A stretch of 56,426 nt of DNA from Flavobacteriales bacterium UBA1958 (GCA_002336675.1 DDEI01000066.1:1-56426), one strand, 5' to 3'. Counted from the stretch's first letter, positions 16,684 through 25,918 are shown. Translations and numbers: made by a program. Notes: a model not told the origin generated them from the letters alone.

Positions 16684-17310
16684 ATGCTAGAGGCCAAAAA
16701 CATATCATTTGCTTATGATGATCAGAACTCATTTTCTTTTCCAGACTTCAAGTGTGGAGCAGGAGAGAAGAAGTTAATACTTGGAGGTTCAGGAACTGGA
16801 AAAACCACATATCTCCACCTACTTACAGGGTTACTACGTCCAAAAGAAGGGAGCGTGGTGTTCGATGGGACAGATATTGCAACGCTTAAGAGCAGAGAAC
16901 TCGACCAGTTTAGAGGGAAAAATATAGGCTTAGTATTTCAGACAGCCCACTTTATAGGCGCGCTTACCGTAAAGGAGAATCTAAGGGTTCCGCTATGGCT
17001 AGGAGGGAAAAAAGGATATGATGAGCGCATTACGGAGCTGTTAGAAAGGCTGCAGATAAGTCATAAGCTGAATTCTAAAATTAAGAATCTTAGCATAGGA
17101 GAACGTCAGCGGGTTTCTATCGCTAGAGCGTTAGTTCATCAGCCAAAAATCATATTTGCAGATGAGCCTACCAGCGCGCTGGATGATAAGAATACCGAAA
17201 ACGTAGTGTCACTGCTAGAGGAACAAGCTGCTCAGGAAGGGGCGGCTTTAGTGATAGTGACTCATGACACTCGATTAAAAAGCTTGTACAAAAACATCGT
17301 GGAGCTATGA
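16684..17310 (+). CDS. ABC transporter ATP-binding protein, LolD/MacB type
   Basis: 208 residues, a complete ABC ATPase. Walker A is GGSGTGKTT (34-42), the Q-loop is in GLVFQTAHF, the signature is LSIGERQ, Walker B is IIFADEPTSALDD, and the switch His is in VTHD. The short length and QTAHF/ERQRVSIARAL pattern place it with ATPases that pair with FtsX-type permeases (LolD, MacB, FtsE). It overlaps the permease gene by 4 bases (ATGA), so the two form one transporter. These mechanotransmission-type systems move lipoproteins or envelope substrates rather than import solutes. Confidence 0.9.
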   Translation: MLEAKNISFAYDDQNSFSFPDFKCGAGEKKLILGGSGTGKTTYLHLLTGLLRPKEGSVVFDGTDIATLKSRELDQFRGKNIGLVFQTAHFIGALTVKENLRVPLWLGGKKGYDERITELLERLQISHKLNSKIKNLSIGERQRVSIARALVHQPKIIFADEPTSALDDKNTENVVSLLEEQAAQEGAALVIVTHDTRLKSLYKNIVEL

Positions 17311-18488
17311 ACAGTTTAGGATTAAGCATAAAAAATCTCTTTGCTAAGCCATTGAACACGGCTCTTAGTCTTATTCTGCTTGCTTTCGGGGTGGGGATTA
17401 TATCGTTTATGCTGTTGTTAAATAAGCAGCTCACAGACCAGTTCAATAGAAATATTCAAAAAATAGATTTCGTTTTAGGAGCCAAAGGAAGTCCGCTGCA
17501 GCTTATTCTTAGTTCAGTTTACCAGGTAGATGCTCCTACGGGAAACATCAATTATTCTGAGGTAAAAGAGCTGCTGAAAAAGCAAAAAGTACTCATAGAG
17601 TATGGCGTACCTCTGGCTTTTGGAGATAATTATGCAGGATTCAGAATAGTGGGAACAGACCATAGTTATATAGACCATTATGGTTTAGAAGTGGCAGAGG
17701 GAAAGAAATGGGAAAAAACCTTAGATGCCACTATAGGCTACAGAGTAGCAGATAAGTTGGGTTTAAAAATAGGAGATACATTTTTTAGTAGCCATGGCTT
17801 AGCCGAAAGTGATGATGTGCATGAAAACGCCACATTTACTGTGGTAGGAGTTTTTAAACCTAGTGGCACCGTGGCTGACCAATTAATACTGACTGAAATC
17901 AGCTCTTTATGGTCTGTGCATGGATTACAAGACTTGCCTGAAGATGAGCAGGAAATCACCTCGGTATTGCTTAAGAAACGCTCAGTGATGGCCAATGTGA
18001 TGCTGCCTAGCATTCTTAAAGATTCTAAAATTCAGATAGCCATGGCAGCATCTGAGAAGAACAGGTTGGAACAAAATTTTGGAGTAGGAAAAGATGTGGT
18101 GACATGGCTAGCATATATTATTATTTTCATTTCATTCATTAGTGTGTTTATCTCTCTGTTTAACTCGTTAAAGGAGCGGAAATACGAGCTAGCTATCCTC
18201 AGAACCATGGGTGCTACTCAAGGTAAACTCTTCATGATTATTATTATGGAAGGAGTGGTGTTGGCTTTCATAGGATTGATATTAGGTTTGGGCTTAGGGC
18301 GTATAGCGCTGTACTTTATGAACTCTAGTCTAGAGAAGAGTTTTCATTATGACATTCTAGAATTGAATCTGTTACCACAAGAATGGGCACTAGCAGGAGC
18401 CACTATTTTAGTAGGAGTCTTAGCCGCTTTCATTCCAGCGTTGCAATCTATCCGAATAGACATTTCTAAGACGCTTTCAGAAAATTGA
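17307..18488 (+). CDS. FtsX-type ABC transporter permease
   Basis: 393 residues. One N-terminal membrane helix (~16-36) is followed by a large periplasmic MacB-type core domain (~45-255) and three C-terminal helices (~265-290, 310-340, 358-382) with the FtsX motif SLKERKYELAILRTMGATQGKL. This is the four-helix topology of LolC/E and MacB permeases. It is encoded with the preceding ATPase (ATGA overlap) and followed by a DUF3299-like gene. Substrate not known. Confidence 0.88.
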   Translation: MNSLGLSIKNLFAKPLNTALSLILLAFGVGIISFMLLLNKQLTDQFNRNIQKIDFVLGAKGSPLQLILSSVYQVDAPTGNINYSEVKELLKKQKVLIEYGVPLAFGDNYAGFRIVGTDHSYIDHYGLEVAEGKKWEKTLDATIGYRVADKLGLKIGDTFFSSHGLAESDDVHENATFTVVGVFKPSGTVADQLILTEISSLWSVHGLQDLPEDEQEITSVLLKKRSVMANVMLPSILKDSKIQIAMAASEKNRLEQNFGVGKDVVTWLAYIIIFISFISVFISLFNSLKERKYELAILRTMGATQGKLFMIIIMEGVVLAFIGLILGLGLGRIALYFMNSSLEKSFHYDILELNLLPQEWALAGATILVGVLAAFIPALQSIRIDISKTLSEN

Positions 18489-18513
18489 TTTTTGAGACTT
18501 TACAGTTTAAGAG

Positions 18514-18521
18514 TAACTTTG
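18514..18521 (+). promoter_or_regulatory. Possible internal -7 box TAACTTTG
   Basis: TAACTTTG fits TAnnTTTG. It lies between the permease stop and the DUF3299-like gene, so that gene may also be transcribed on its own. With this box, initiation at the in-frame ATG 18529 would be nearly leaderless, while 18580 gives a leader of about 55 bases. Confidence 0.4.
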
Positions 18522-18579
18522 CGTTAGAATGGTATTCTATTTGCCATTGCTACGCCAAACCGGAAAAGATTATTTAATC

Positions 18580-19029
18580 ATGTTAAAATCAATAACACTC
18601 GTATTTATTTCATTCTTCGCAGCTAACTCTGTGAACTTATCAGACGTGGACGCCAAGGAACTTTCCTGGGCTACACTGGCAGATGTGGAATATAAAGATG
18701 TGTATTTAGAAGAATTAGATGCTTGGTTTTGGCAGCCAGAGTTTGGTGATGCTGTAAAAGAATACAGCGGGGAGCAAGTGTATATTACTGGTTACATGGT
18801 TCCTGTAGATGTGTCTACAGATTATTTCGTTCTCTCTAGATATCCTTTTGCACAGTGTTTTTTCTGTGGAAATGCAGGTCCTGAATCAGTAGTGGATTTA
18901 AGGATGAAAAAAGAAGGCAGAAAATTTAAGCAGGATGAACGTCTAACTTTTACAGGTAAATTAAGACTAAACGAAACAGATGTTTACGAGCTTAATTATA
19001 TTCTGGAAGAGGCTATTGAGAATAAGTAA
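18580..19029 (+). CDS. DUF3299-like exported protein linked to the ABC transporter
   Basis: 149 residues from ATG 18580, chosen because MLKSITLVFISFFAANS then forms a normal signal peptide; the in-frame ATG at 18529 would put 17 poorly hydrophobic residues before it. The mature part has QVYITGYMVPVDVSTDYFVLSRYP, then QCFFCGNAGPESVVDLRM, and an OB-like tail (LTFTGKLRLNETDVYELNYIL). The GYMVP and C-x-x-C pattern resembles DUF3299. I recall DUF3299 genes beside LolD/FtsX-type ABC pairs in other bacteria, which would support a shared function. Metal handling is possible (CxxC) but unproven. Confidence 0.6.
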   Translation: MLKSITLVFISFFAANSVNLSDVDAKELSWATLADVEYKDVYLEELDAWFWQPEFGDAVKEYSGEQVYITGYMVPVDVSTDYFVLSRYPFAQCFFCGNAGPESVVDLRMKKEGRKFKQDERLTFTGKLRLNETDVYELNYILEEAIENK

Positions 19030-19080
19030 TAAAGTTTAATTAGGAGCTGAAGGGCAACGTAATCCTATACTTGAACCTTC

Positions 19081-20169
19081 TTATTCATCATGACTCATGA
19101 TGTCATGGCCGCCTTTAAGCAGGTATTGGTCTCTTTTAAATAACTTCATATCTTCATCTACCATTTCTTCCACTAGCTGCTGAAGTGTGTAAGTAGGTTT
19201 CCAACCCAATTCTTTTTCTGCTTTAGAAGCATCTCCTACTAAAAGTTCTACCTCTGCAGGTCTGAAATACTTAGGGTCTACTTCTACCAGTGTTTTTCCA
19301 GAAGCTACATCTATCCCTTTTTCATTTTCTCCAGAACCGGCCCATTTTAGAGTGATGCCAGCTCTAGTAAATGCCTTATCTACGAATTCTCTCACGGTTA
19401 CCATAACACCAGTAGCGAGCACATAATCATCAGCAGTTTCCTGCTGAAGCATTCTCCACATTCCCTCTACGTAATCTTTAGCATGTCCCCAGTCTCTTTT
19501 GGAATCTAGGTTTCCTAAGTAAAGCTTATCTTGAAGACCCAGTTTTATTTTGGCAGCAGCTCTTGTGATTTTTCGAGTTACGAAAGTCTCACCTCTGAGC
19601 GGAGACTCATGGTTAAATAAGATTCCGTTACACGCGAAATATCCATAAGCCTCTCTGTAATTTTTAGTAATCCAAAAAGCATAAAGCTTGGCTACTCCAT
19701 AAGGACTTCGGGGGTAAAAAGGAGTAGTTTCTGACTGAGGAACTTCTTGAACTTTACCGTAAAGCTCCGAAGTAGAAGCTTGGTAAAATTTAGTTTTCTT
19801 TTCGAGTTTACAAATTCTAATCGCTTCTAAAATTCTAAGAACACCAGTAGCATCTGCATTGGCTGTATACTCAGGCATATCGAAAGACACTTGAACATGG
19901 CTCATGGCAGCCAGGTTGTAAATTTCATCTGGCTCTATTTCTTGAACCAGTCTGATGAGATTAGTAGAGTCGGTTAAATCCCCATGATGAAGAAAAAAGT
20001 TAATGCCTTTTTCATGCTGGTCTTTATATAAATGGTCGATTCTGTCTGTATTAAACATAGAAGACCTTCTCTTCAAGCCATGAACTTCATATCCTTTTTC
20101 TAGGAGTAGTTCAGCTAAATACGCACCATCTTGGCCAGTGATTCCAGTAACAAGGGCTTTTTTCTTCAT
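19081..20169 (-). CDS. gmd: GDP-mannose 4,6-dehydratase
   Basis: 362 residues, an extended short-chain dehydrogenase. The Rossmann motif is GITGQDGAYLAELLLEKGYE, followed by GLKRRSS. The catalytic set is in STSELYGKV and SPYGVAKLYAFW (Tyr-x3-Lys), with FNHESPLRGETFVTRKI as a further family signature. It converts GDP-mannose to GDP-4-keto-6-deoxymannose, the first committed step toward GDP-fucose or GDP-rhamnose for surface polysaccharides. The usual partner GDP-fucose synthase is not next to it here. A TACATTTG box ends 4 bases before the ATG, implying a leaderless mRNA. Confidence 0.95.
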   Translation of the reverse strand: MKKKALVTGITGQDGAYLAELLLEKGYEVHGLKRRSSMFNTDRIDHLYKDQHEKGINFFLHHGDLTDSTNLIRLVQEIEPDEIYNLAAMSHVQVSFDMPEYTANADATGVLRILEAIRICKLEKKTKFYQASTSELYGKVQEVPQSETTPFYPRSPYGVAKLYAFWITKNYREAYGYFACNGILFNHESPLRGETFVTRKITRAAAKIKLGLQDKLYLGNLDSKRDWGHAKDYVEGMWRMLQQETADDYVLATGVMVTVREFVDKAFTRAGITLKWAGSGENEKGIDVASGKTLVEVDPKYFRPAEVELLVGDASKAEKELGWKPTYTLQQLVEEMVDEDMKLFKRDQYLLKGGHDIMSHDE

Positions 20170-20173
20170 GAGA

Positions 20174-20181
20174 CAAATGTA
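20174..20181 (-). promoter_or_regulatory. -7 promoter box TACATTTG immediately before gmd
   Basis: On the minus strand TACATTTG is followed by only TCTC and then the ATG at 20169. With start sites usually about 4-6 bases after this box, the transcript would begin at the start codon. Confidence 0.5.
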
Positions 20182-20260
20182 AGGAAGTGTGTTAAACGCC
20201 TTGGATTTGGTGATTTGAAGTTTTTTTAAACCTCTTCAATCCGACTTTTAACTTAACTTT

Positions 20261-22105
20261 CTAGGCCTCCATTTGAAGTTCAGTAAGGTGATGGTAAATC
20301 CCATCTTCTATAGCTAGCAGCTCTTCGTGCGTTCCTTCCTCTTTGATCTCCCCTTCTGACAGAACTAATATTTTATCAGCATTTCGGATAGTAGATAAGC
20401 GGTGGGCTATGATGATGCTCGTTCTGTTTTCCATTAATCTATCTAAGGCATCTTGAACTAGTCTTTCAGATTCGGAATCTAACGAGCTGGTGGCTTCGTC
20501 TAATATTAATATTTCTGGACTTTTTAGCACAGCTCTAGCGATGGCTATTCGCTGTCTTTGCCCTCCGGAAAGTTGCACCCCTCTTTCTCCTACCATGGTG
20601 TCAAACCCATCAGGGAATTGTTTGATAAAGTTCAGTGCGTTTGCTTTTCTAGCAGCCTCTGTAATTTCTTCTTGACCAGCTTCAGGCTTACCGTAGGCTA
20701 TGTTTTCTCCTATGGTTCCACCGAAGAGAATTACCTCCTGAGGAACTAACGCCATTTGGTTTCTGAGTTCTTTTAAACCTATATCAGAGGTTGGTTTCCC
20801 GTTGAACTTGATTTCACCTGAAGTAGGTTCATAGAAGCGTTGCAATAGCGATATAATTGTGCTTTTGCCCGAGCCTGAGGGACCAACTAAAGCTATTTGT
20901 TCCCCTTTTTTCACAGAGAAGTGTACCTTCTTTAGCACTTCCACTTCTGGACGAGAAGGATAGTTAAAATCTACTTTTGTAAACTCCAGTGCTCCAGTAA
21001 GTTCTTCTTCTAGTTTGGTGTCATTCAGTACTACATCTTCGGTATCTAAGTCTAGGATATCCATGACAGATTCTATGGAACCAATTCCCCGTTGCAACGC
21101 GCCAAACTGAAATGCAATTCCTGCAATAGAACCACCAATGATACCTGTAAGAAGGATAAAGGCCATAAAATTAGCTTCGGCAAATCCCTCTGTTCCTTTG
21201 AGTTGAGCACCCTGGATAATCACCACACCGATGGCACCAAACATGAAGAACACGATGAACGTAGAAAGCAATCCTCTACCCACAGCGCCTTTCATAGCGT
21301 TTTTTCTTACCTCATTAATAGCTTTGATATAGCGGTTCGTTTCAAAAGCTTCATTGGCAAATGATTTTACGCTAATAATACCTGTTAGAGATTCCTGAAC
21401 GATAGTATTACTTTCTGCTACAGCATCCTGAGTAGATTTCCCTAGGCCCTTAATGTACCGCCCGAATAACACTGCTAAAATGGTGATGATAGGAACCACG
21501 GCCAGCATGATTAACGTTAACTGTGTGGAAACGAAAAATAAGACGATTACTCCCAGTACAATCATAAGCAGCTGCCTGAGCAGTTCTATAACGGTAAGAG
21601 AAATCGTTTCTTGGATAGTGGTTACATCAGAAGAGATTCTAGAATTCAAGTCGCCTACTTTACGCTCATTAAAGAACTGCATAGGCATATTGATGACCTT
21701 ATTAAAAGTGTCTTTTCTTAAAGATAAGATGGCTTTCTCTGAAAACTGAGAAGTGACATAAACCCTTAAAAAAGAAATTCCACTTTGAATAGCCAATAGA
21801 CCAAATAACAGATATACCCATGGAGCTAAATTACCTTCAGCAGGCTGGAAACCAAGGGACCCCATGGCTTCAGCCATGAATGAGGCTGCATCCGGAGTGG
21901 CAGTAACGCAGTCGCGTTGTGTTTCTGTTCCCGCTATCTGACCTAAGACCCCCGTAATTATTAGCGTTAATACAGCCGAAATAGCCAATAATAAAAGACT
22001 CACAGAAATCATTGCTCTGTGTGGCTTTAAATAGGTAAAGATTCTTTTAGACTTTTTCCAAGATTCTTTAGTTACTTTCTTTTTCTCTTCTTCTTTTTCT
22101 GTCAT
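20261..22105 (-). CDS. MsbA-like ABC exporter (fused permease and ATPase)
   Basis: 614 residues from ATG 22105. A TTG eight codons earlier (22129) overlaps the promoter box and is not used. Six membrane helices lie in the first ~330 residues, with a sizeable extracytoplasmic loop between helices 1 and 2 (contains Cys: TQRDCVTATPDA). The ATPase follows, with Walker A GPSGSGKST, signature LSGGQRQRIAIARAVL, Walker B ILILDEATSSLD and the switch His in IIAHRLST. It is a homodimeric type IV exporter of the MsbA/LmrA group; lipid or drug export is likely and the substrate is open. Single gene with its own promoter. Confidence 0.9.
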   Translation of the reverse strand: MTEKEEEKKKVTKESWKKSKRIFTYLKPHRAMISVSLLLLAISAVLTLIITGVLGQIAGTETQRDCVTATPDAASFMAEAMGSLGFQPAEGNLAPWVYLLFGLLAIQSGISFLRVYVTSQFSEKAILSLRKDTFNKVINMPMQFFNERKVGDLNSRISSDVTTIQETISLTVIELLRQLLMIVLGVIVLFFVSTQLTLIMLAVVPIITILAVLFGRYIKGLGKSTQDAVAESNTIVQESLTGIISVKSFANEAFETNRYIKAINEVRKNAMKGAVGRGLLSTFIVFFMFGAIGVVIIQGAQLKGTEGFAEANFMAFILLTGIIGGSIAGIAFQFGALQRGIGSIESVMDILDLDTEDVVLNDTKLEEELTGALEFTKVDFNYPSRPEVEVLKKVHFSVKKGEQIALVGPSGSGKSTIISLLQRFYEPTSGEIKFNGKPTSDIGLKELRNQMALVPQEVILFGGTIGENIAYGKPEAGQEEITEAARKANALNFIKQFPDGFDTMVGERGVQLSGGQRQRIAIARAVLKSPEILILDEATSSLDSESERLVQDALDRLMENRTSIIIAHRLSTIRNADKILVLSEGEIKEEGTHEELLAIEDGIYHHLTELQMEA

Positions 22106-22126
22106 GGGGTAGTAGATTATAGAGGA

Positions 22127-22134
22127 CAAAAGTA
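22127..22134 (-). promoter_or_regulatory. -7 promoter box TACTTTTG of the ABC exporter gene
   Basis: TACTTTTG on the minus strand fits TAnnTTTG and overlaps an in-frame TTG codon. It shows that the translated start is the ATG at 22105, about 21 bases downstream. A weak TTTC lies about 20 bases upstream. Confidence 0.55.
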
Positions 22135-22337
22135 TCCCGTATAGCAGAGTCTAGGAAATCTTTACTACTTTTTATATTATGACTGCGATTAGCGTTGAAA
22201 ACTGTTGTTAATCGGGAACTTTTCTTAGCGGAGTAGAGTAAAATAATGTACATTTATAGCGTGTAACCTTTGTTCTTAATGGTTTTCAGACGGTAATGAC
22301 AGTCAGTTTTTAGGGTTTAATTAATTTGAACTAAAAA

Positions 22338-22368
22338 TTGTGAGAAAGAAAAAAACTATTTATCTTTG
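22338..22368 (+). promoter_or_regulatory. rpmH promoter (TTG -33, TATCTTTG -7)
   Basis: TTG at 22338-22340, then 20 bases, then TATCTTTG at 22361-22368: a textbook Bacteroidota promoter, about 35 bases before the rpmH ATG. Confidence 0.7.
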
Positions 22369-22403
22369 CAAACCGTTTTAAGGAGAGGTTAATACATTCA
22401 GTT

Positions 22404-22571
22404 ATGAAAAGAACATTTCAACCAAGTAATACAAAGAGAAGAAACAAGCACGGTTTCAAGAAAAGAATGTCTTCAGCTACAGGCAGAAGAGTGCTTAGTG
22501 ATAGAAGAAGAAAAGGTAGAAAGAAGCTTTCTGTATCTAGCGAAAGAAGACACAAAGGAATAGTTCATTAG
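22404..22571 (+). CDS. rpmH: 50S ribosomal protein L34
   Basis: 55 residues: it starts MKRTFQPSNTKRRNKHGFKK, continues RMSSATGRRVLSDRRRKGRK, and ends RRHKGIVH. This is the highly basic L34 sequence with its invariant KRTFQPS and HGFRxRM-type motif. It belongs to the large ribosomal subunit near the exit-tunnel side. A strong promoter lies upstream and a strong terminator right downstream, so it is its own transcript. The usual neighbours dnaA, rnpA and yidD are absent, so this is not the classical rpmH-rnpA origin cluster. Confidence 0.97.
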   Translation: MKRTFQPSNTKRRNKHGFKKRMSSATGRRVLSDRRRKGRKKLSVSSERRHKGIVH

Positions 22572-22595
22572 AGAGCTGTTTTATTAAATACACTT

Positions 22596-22630
22596 AAAAA
22601 GGGGGAATCGCTTAGCGTTTCCCCCTTTTT
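22596..22630 (+). terminator. Rho-independent terminator of rpmH
   Basis: The stem AAAAAGGGGGAA pairs with TTTCCCCCTTTTT around a short AT/GC loop. The A and T runs on either side could let it work from both strands. Confidence 0.9.
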
Positions 22631-22783
22631 GTTTGCTGTTAACTTGCTGTCGGTAAAACTCTTGCTCCACTTACTAGCCGAGTACAAGGTAGTTGATGTT
22701 TAAGAGGTTATTGGGCTATCGGCTCTCTGTTGTAATATTACTTTATACACGTGAGTGAGCTAATGGGTTGTGGGATAAGAAGA

Positions 22784-25700
22784 TTAATTCACCTCGATCA
22801 TCTTTCCTTCCTTTACATAAACTAGTTTTCCGATAACAGGCTTGTCAAATAAATTAGAGAGAAGAGCAATGTAATTTTTTACTTGTTCAGGGTGTTTAGC
22901 GTTAGGAGCTCCCGCTTTATAATCGGCTACTATTACTTCGTTTTCAAATTCCATTACTCTGTCTGGAATAAACTCATTTCCATCTGAATCTAGTAAGTGT
23001 TTTTCATTCCAGATATTTGCTGGAGAGGTAAACCAGTTTTTCCATTCCGCTGTTTGAGAAAGCTTTGCCAATCCATTAAGAATGTCTTCATCTAGGATTT
23101 TTTCTTCCAAGTCTTTTTTAAACTCAGACCAATTCTCAACCCACTTAAACTCAGCCAGAACATTGTGCATTTGAATTCCTAGGGTTCTTTCATTAACCGT
23201 ACTTCCTTCTGTGTCTAATTCTTTATTCAAAAAGCGAAAAGCGAGTCTGTTTTTCCAGTCATAAGATTTTAATGAGCTAGGAATAATCTTTACATCCAAG
23301 TCATTGGCCTCATCATTCTCTCTTTTTTCAGTGAGAATTCCTGTTTTAAAAACTTCAGTTTTTAAGTCGTGTTGAAATACGTTTTGGAACACCGCTATGG
23401 TCGGGTCCTTTAGTTTATCGTTAGCAGATAGCCCCATAATAAATAAGTTCTGACTAGCTCTAGTGAGAGCTACATAAAGAATATTCAGTCCATCTAAGAA
23501 CTTCTCAGAAACTTCATGTTCTGCAGAGGCTTTAACTAAGTCAAATCTGGCGCTCTGTCCTTGATGCTTCTGTTTAAAGAAACCTCCATCGCTATGTATG
23601 GTTTGTTCTATTGGTGTTTCTAATCCCTTTAAGTCATACCATATTTCACCAGGCCTTCCCTGAGAAAATGGCTCAGCATAAATCACTACCGGAAATTCTA
23701 GTCCTTTGGATTTGTGAACTGTCATTAGTTTCACACTGTTTTTATCCTCGGCAGTGCTTAGGCTCAGTTTATCATGGTCCTTCCAGAATTCTAAAAACTC
23801 TTTTACAGAGTTCTGTCCTCTTCGAGCAGAGTGAAATGAGAAATCGAGTAGTGTTTCTATGTAATCATCAGGCTCAGAATCTAGCTTTAGGTAAGCTACT
23901 ATTTCTAGGAGAGCATCATAAGCAGAAGCACTTTTCCAAGACACAGAATCTGCCTTACCCATAAGTTTTTCTAGGTAATTCCAGATTCTAATGCGTAGAT
24001 GAGTCCTCTTTTCTTCAGTCGTATATTTTTCTAAATCTGAGGAATGGAGGAGGAGGTCGGCCTCTTTTTCATTCCAAGTTTCCAGCAAGGTGAATAGCTG
24101 CGTATTGTTAGAGTCATCCGAGGGATAAGCCACCGCTTGAAGCAAACCCATTACCAGTCTTACCTTTAAGTTATGCTTAAGTAGAAGCCCCTCTTGTGAG
24201 CTGGTTTTCACTCCTGAGTGACTCAGAAATGACGCTATTTCTGCTAGTTTTTTATTCTTTCTGGCCAGAATGGCTATATCTCCCAGATCAAAGTTCCGCT
24301 GCTCCGCGTCTTTTATAATCTCTAAAATTCGGTCTAAGAAGAGCTCGTTATCTTCTTTTCTAGCGCCAAACAATTGAAACTCTACGTGGCCATCTTCTTT
24401 ATTGATGTCTGGCGTTTGACTTACTCCGGCATACATGGCTTTTCCGGTTTTTGAAAGCGCAGTTTCAAAACCTGTAAAGAACTGGTTATTGAATTTCACC
24501 ACTTCTGCTGAAGACCTATAGTTGATGTTTAACGGTTCAGTGCACGAAGCTAAGCTCAATTGTGCTTCGGCCTCTTTGGTTATATAATCATCTGGTTCAT
24601 AATGCATTTTTGGAAGCTCTGCGAACAGCTTAAAATCTCCATTTCTCCACCTATAAATAGCCTGTTTGCTGTCTCCGACTATCATAGCCATATTTCCTTT
24701 AGCCAGCGTGTGAGTGATTAATGGAAGGAAATTTTGCCATTGCGTAAGCGAAGTATCCTGAAACTCATCTATCAAATAATAACGATACCGTTCTCCTAGG
24801 CGTTCATAAATAAATGGAGCAGGGTTGTCTTTTACCACAGATTGAATGATGGCTGTAAAATCAGAGATGAGGACGGTGTTATTCTTCTCTTTATAAAGTT
24901 CAAACCGTTGTTTGTAGTCCTGAATAAGCGCTAACAGATAGCAATTCTTCACCAGTTTAGAAACCACCAAATAGTTATCCAAAAGTGGTATTAGTCCATC
25001 AAGTTCCGTTAAAATTAGTGTGTTTACAGTTTGATGTTCCGCACTGCTTTCTAGTTTTTTCCCAGTGAATATATTATCCTTTTCTATGCAGGTGAGCGGT
25101 GTTTTTCCATAGTTAACGAATTTGTCTAAACTGGAGTTTAGAATCCAGTTTTTGAGGTTACTGGTGACATCATCGATTACACGCGCAGCAGAAAATTGTA
25201 AGGCAGATTGTTTGTCTTTTATCTCTGTTCTTAATTTCTTAGCCAGAGCAGATATTTCTTTTCTCACTTTCTTGAAATCGTCAAAAGACTTGGCAGACAG
25301 TTTTTCTAAACTCTCGTTGGTTTTTTCATCAGAATTACTTCTAAAAAAGTCAACTAACTCCGTTTTCAGTCCAGTAGATTTTTCCTCTTCTAGTTGGAAC
25401 TCTAAGAAATTTTGCAGCGTATCAGAAAGTTCTTGGTCTTCTCCCATATTTCGGAGTTGACCGGCCACCACTTCGGCCACCACTTTTTCTACGTCCATTT
25501 CTACTTCGAAATCTATAGAAAGCCTAAGGTCTCTGGAGAAGGACTTTATAATTCTATGTACGAAGCTATCTATTGTTTGAACTGAGAAGTCTGAATAATG
25601 GTGAAGTATGTGTTCGTGCATTAAGGCTGCTCTGTGTTGTAATATTTCAGCAGAACAGTCCATAGTTTCTAGAATTTCTTTGGCTTTCTGGTTAGAAGAG

Positions 25701-25918
25701 ATATCGGCTTCATTAGCAAATTCAAGCAGCCACGCCAGAATCCTATTCTTCATTTCATTAGCTGCTTTCTTTGTGAAAGTAACCGCTAAAATTTGTTTGT
25801 AGGCCCGCGGAGAATCGTATTGCAACGCCAGTTTTAGAAACTCGCGAGTTAGTGTGTAGGTCTTTCCAGAACCGGCACCAGATTTATATATCAAAAAGAG
25901 AGAGCTCAAGGCTTCCAA
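22784..25918 (-). CDS. AddA/RecB-like UvrD-type helicase-nuclease
   Basis: 1044 residues starting at TTG 25918. A stop codon lies five codons upstream in frame, and the first in-frame ATG would fall after the Walker A motif, so TTG is required. Superfamily 1 motifs: Walker A YKSGAGSGKTYTLT (11-24), Ia AVTFTKKAANEMKNR, Walker B/II LIDEFQDTSLTQWQNF, III IVGDSKQAIYRWRNGD, IV NYRSS, V MTVHKSKGLEFPVVI, VI LYVALTRASQNLFI. The C-terminal ~120 residues carry a PD-(D/E)xK-like nuclease (DRVMEFENEVIVADYKAG). This is the AddA/RecB subunit of a double-strand-break resection enzyme. No AddB partner gene is in the window. A role in recombinational repair is well founded. Confidence 0.88.
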   Translation of the reverse strand: MEALSSLFLIYKSGAGSGKTYTLTREFLKLALQYDSPRAYKQILAVTFTKKAANEMKNRILAWLLEFANEADISSNQKAKEILETMDCSAEILQHRAALMHEHILHHYSDFSVQTIDSFVHRIIKSFSRDLRLSIDFEVEMDVEKVVAEVVAGQLRNMGEDQELSDTLQNFLEFQLEEEKSTGLKTELVDFFRSNSDEKTNESLEKLSAKSFDDFKKVRKEISALAKKLRTEIKDKQSALQFSAARVIDDVTSNLKNWILNSSLDKFVNYGKTPLTCIEKDNIFTGKKLESSAEHQTVNTLILTELDGLIPLLDNYLVVSKLVKNCYLLALIQDYKQRFELYKEKNNTVLISDFTAIIQSVVKDNPAPFIYERLGERYRYYLIDEFQDTSLTQWQNFLPLITHTLAKGNMAMIVGDSKQAIYRWRNGDFKLFAELPKMHYEPDDYITKEAEAQLSLASCTEPLNINYRSSAEVVKFNNQFFTGFETALSKTGKAMYAGVSQTPDINKEDGHVEFQLFGARKEDNELFLDRILEIIKDAEQRNFDLGDIAILARKNKKLAEIASFLSHSGVKTSSQEGLLLKHNLKVRLVMGLLQAVAYPSDDSNNTQLFTLLETWNEKEADLLLHSSDLEKYTTEEKRTHLRIRIWNYLEKLMGKADSVSWKSASAYDALLEIVAYLKLDSEPDDYIETLLDFSFHSARRGQNSVKEFLEFWKDHDKLSLSTAEDKNSVKLMTVHKSKGLEFPVVIYAEPFSQGRPGEIWYDLKGLETPIEQTIHSDGGFFKQKHQGQSARFDLVKASAEHEVSEKFLDGLNILYVALTRASQNLFIMGLSANDKLKDPTIAVFQNVFQHDLKTEVFKTGILTEKRENDEANDLDVKIIPSSLKSYDWKNRLAFRFLNKELDTEGSTVNERTLGIQMHNVLAEFKWVENWSEFKKDLEEKILDEDILNGLAKLSQTAEWKNWFTSPANIWNEKHLLDSDGNEFIPDRVMEFENEVIVADYKAGAPNAKHPEQVKNYIALLSNLFDKPVIGKLVYVKEGKMIEVN

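Noticed and set aside
22068..22253. 61-codon minus-strand ORF upstream of the ABC exporter
   Set aside because: It overlaps the exporter's promoter and start region and resembles no protein; the -7 box at 22127 lies inside it.
22404..22630. Replication origin near rpmH
   Set aside because: rpmH often lies by rnpA, dnaA and oriC, but none of those genes, no DnaA-box cluster and no AT-rich repeat array is visible here.
23611..23964. 117-codon plus-strand ORF opposite the AddA-like gene
   Set aside because: The opposite frame carries continuous helicase motifs, so this is a shadow.
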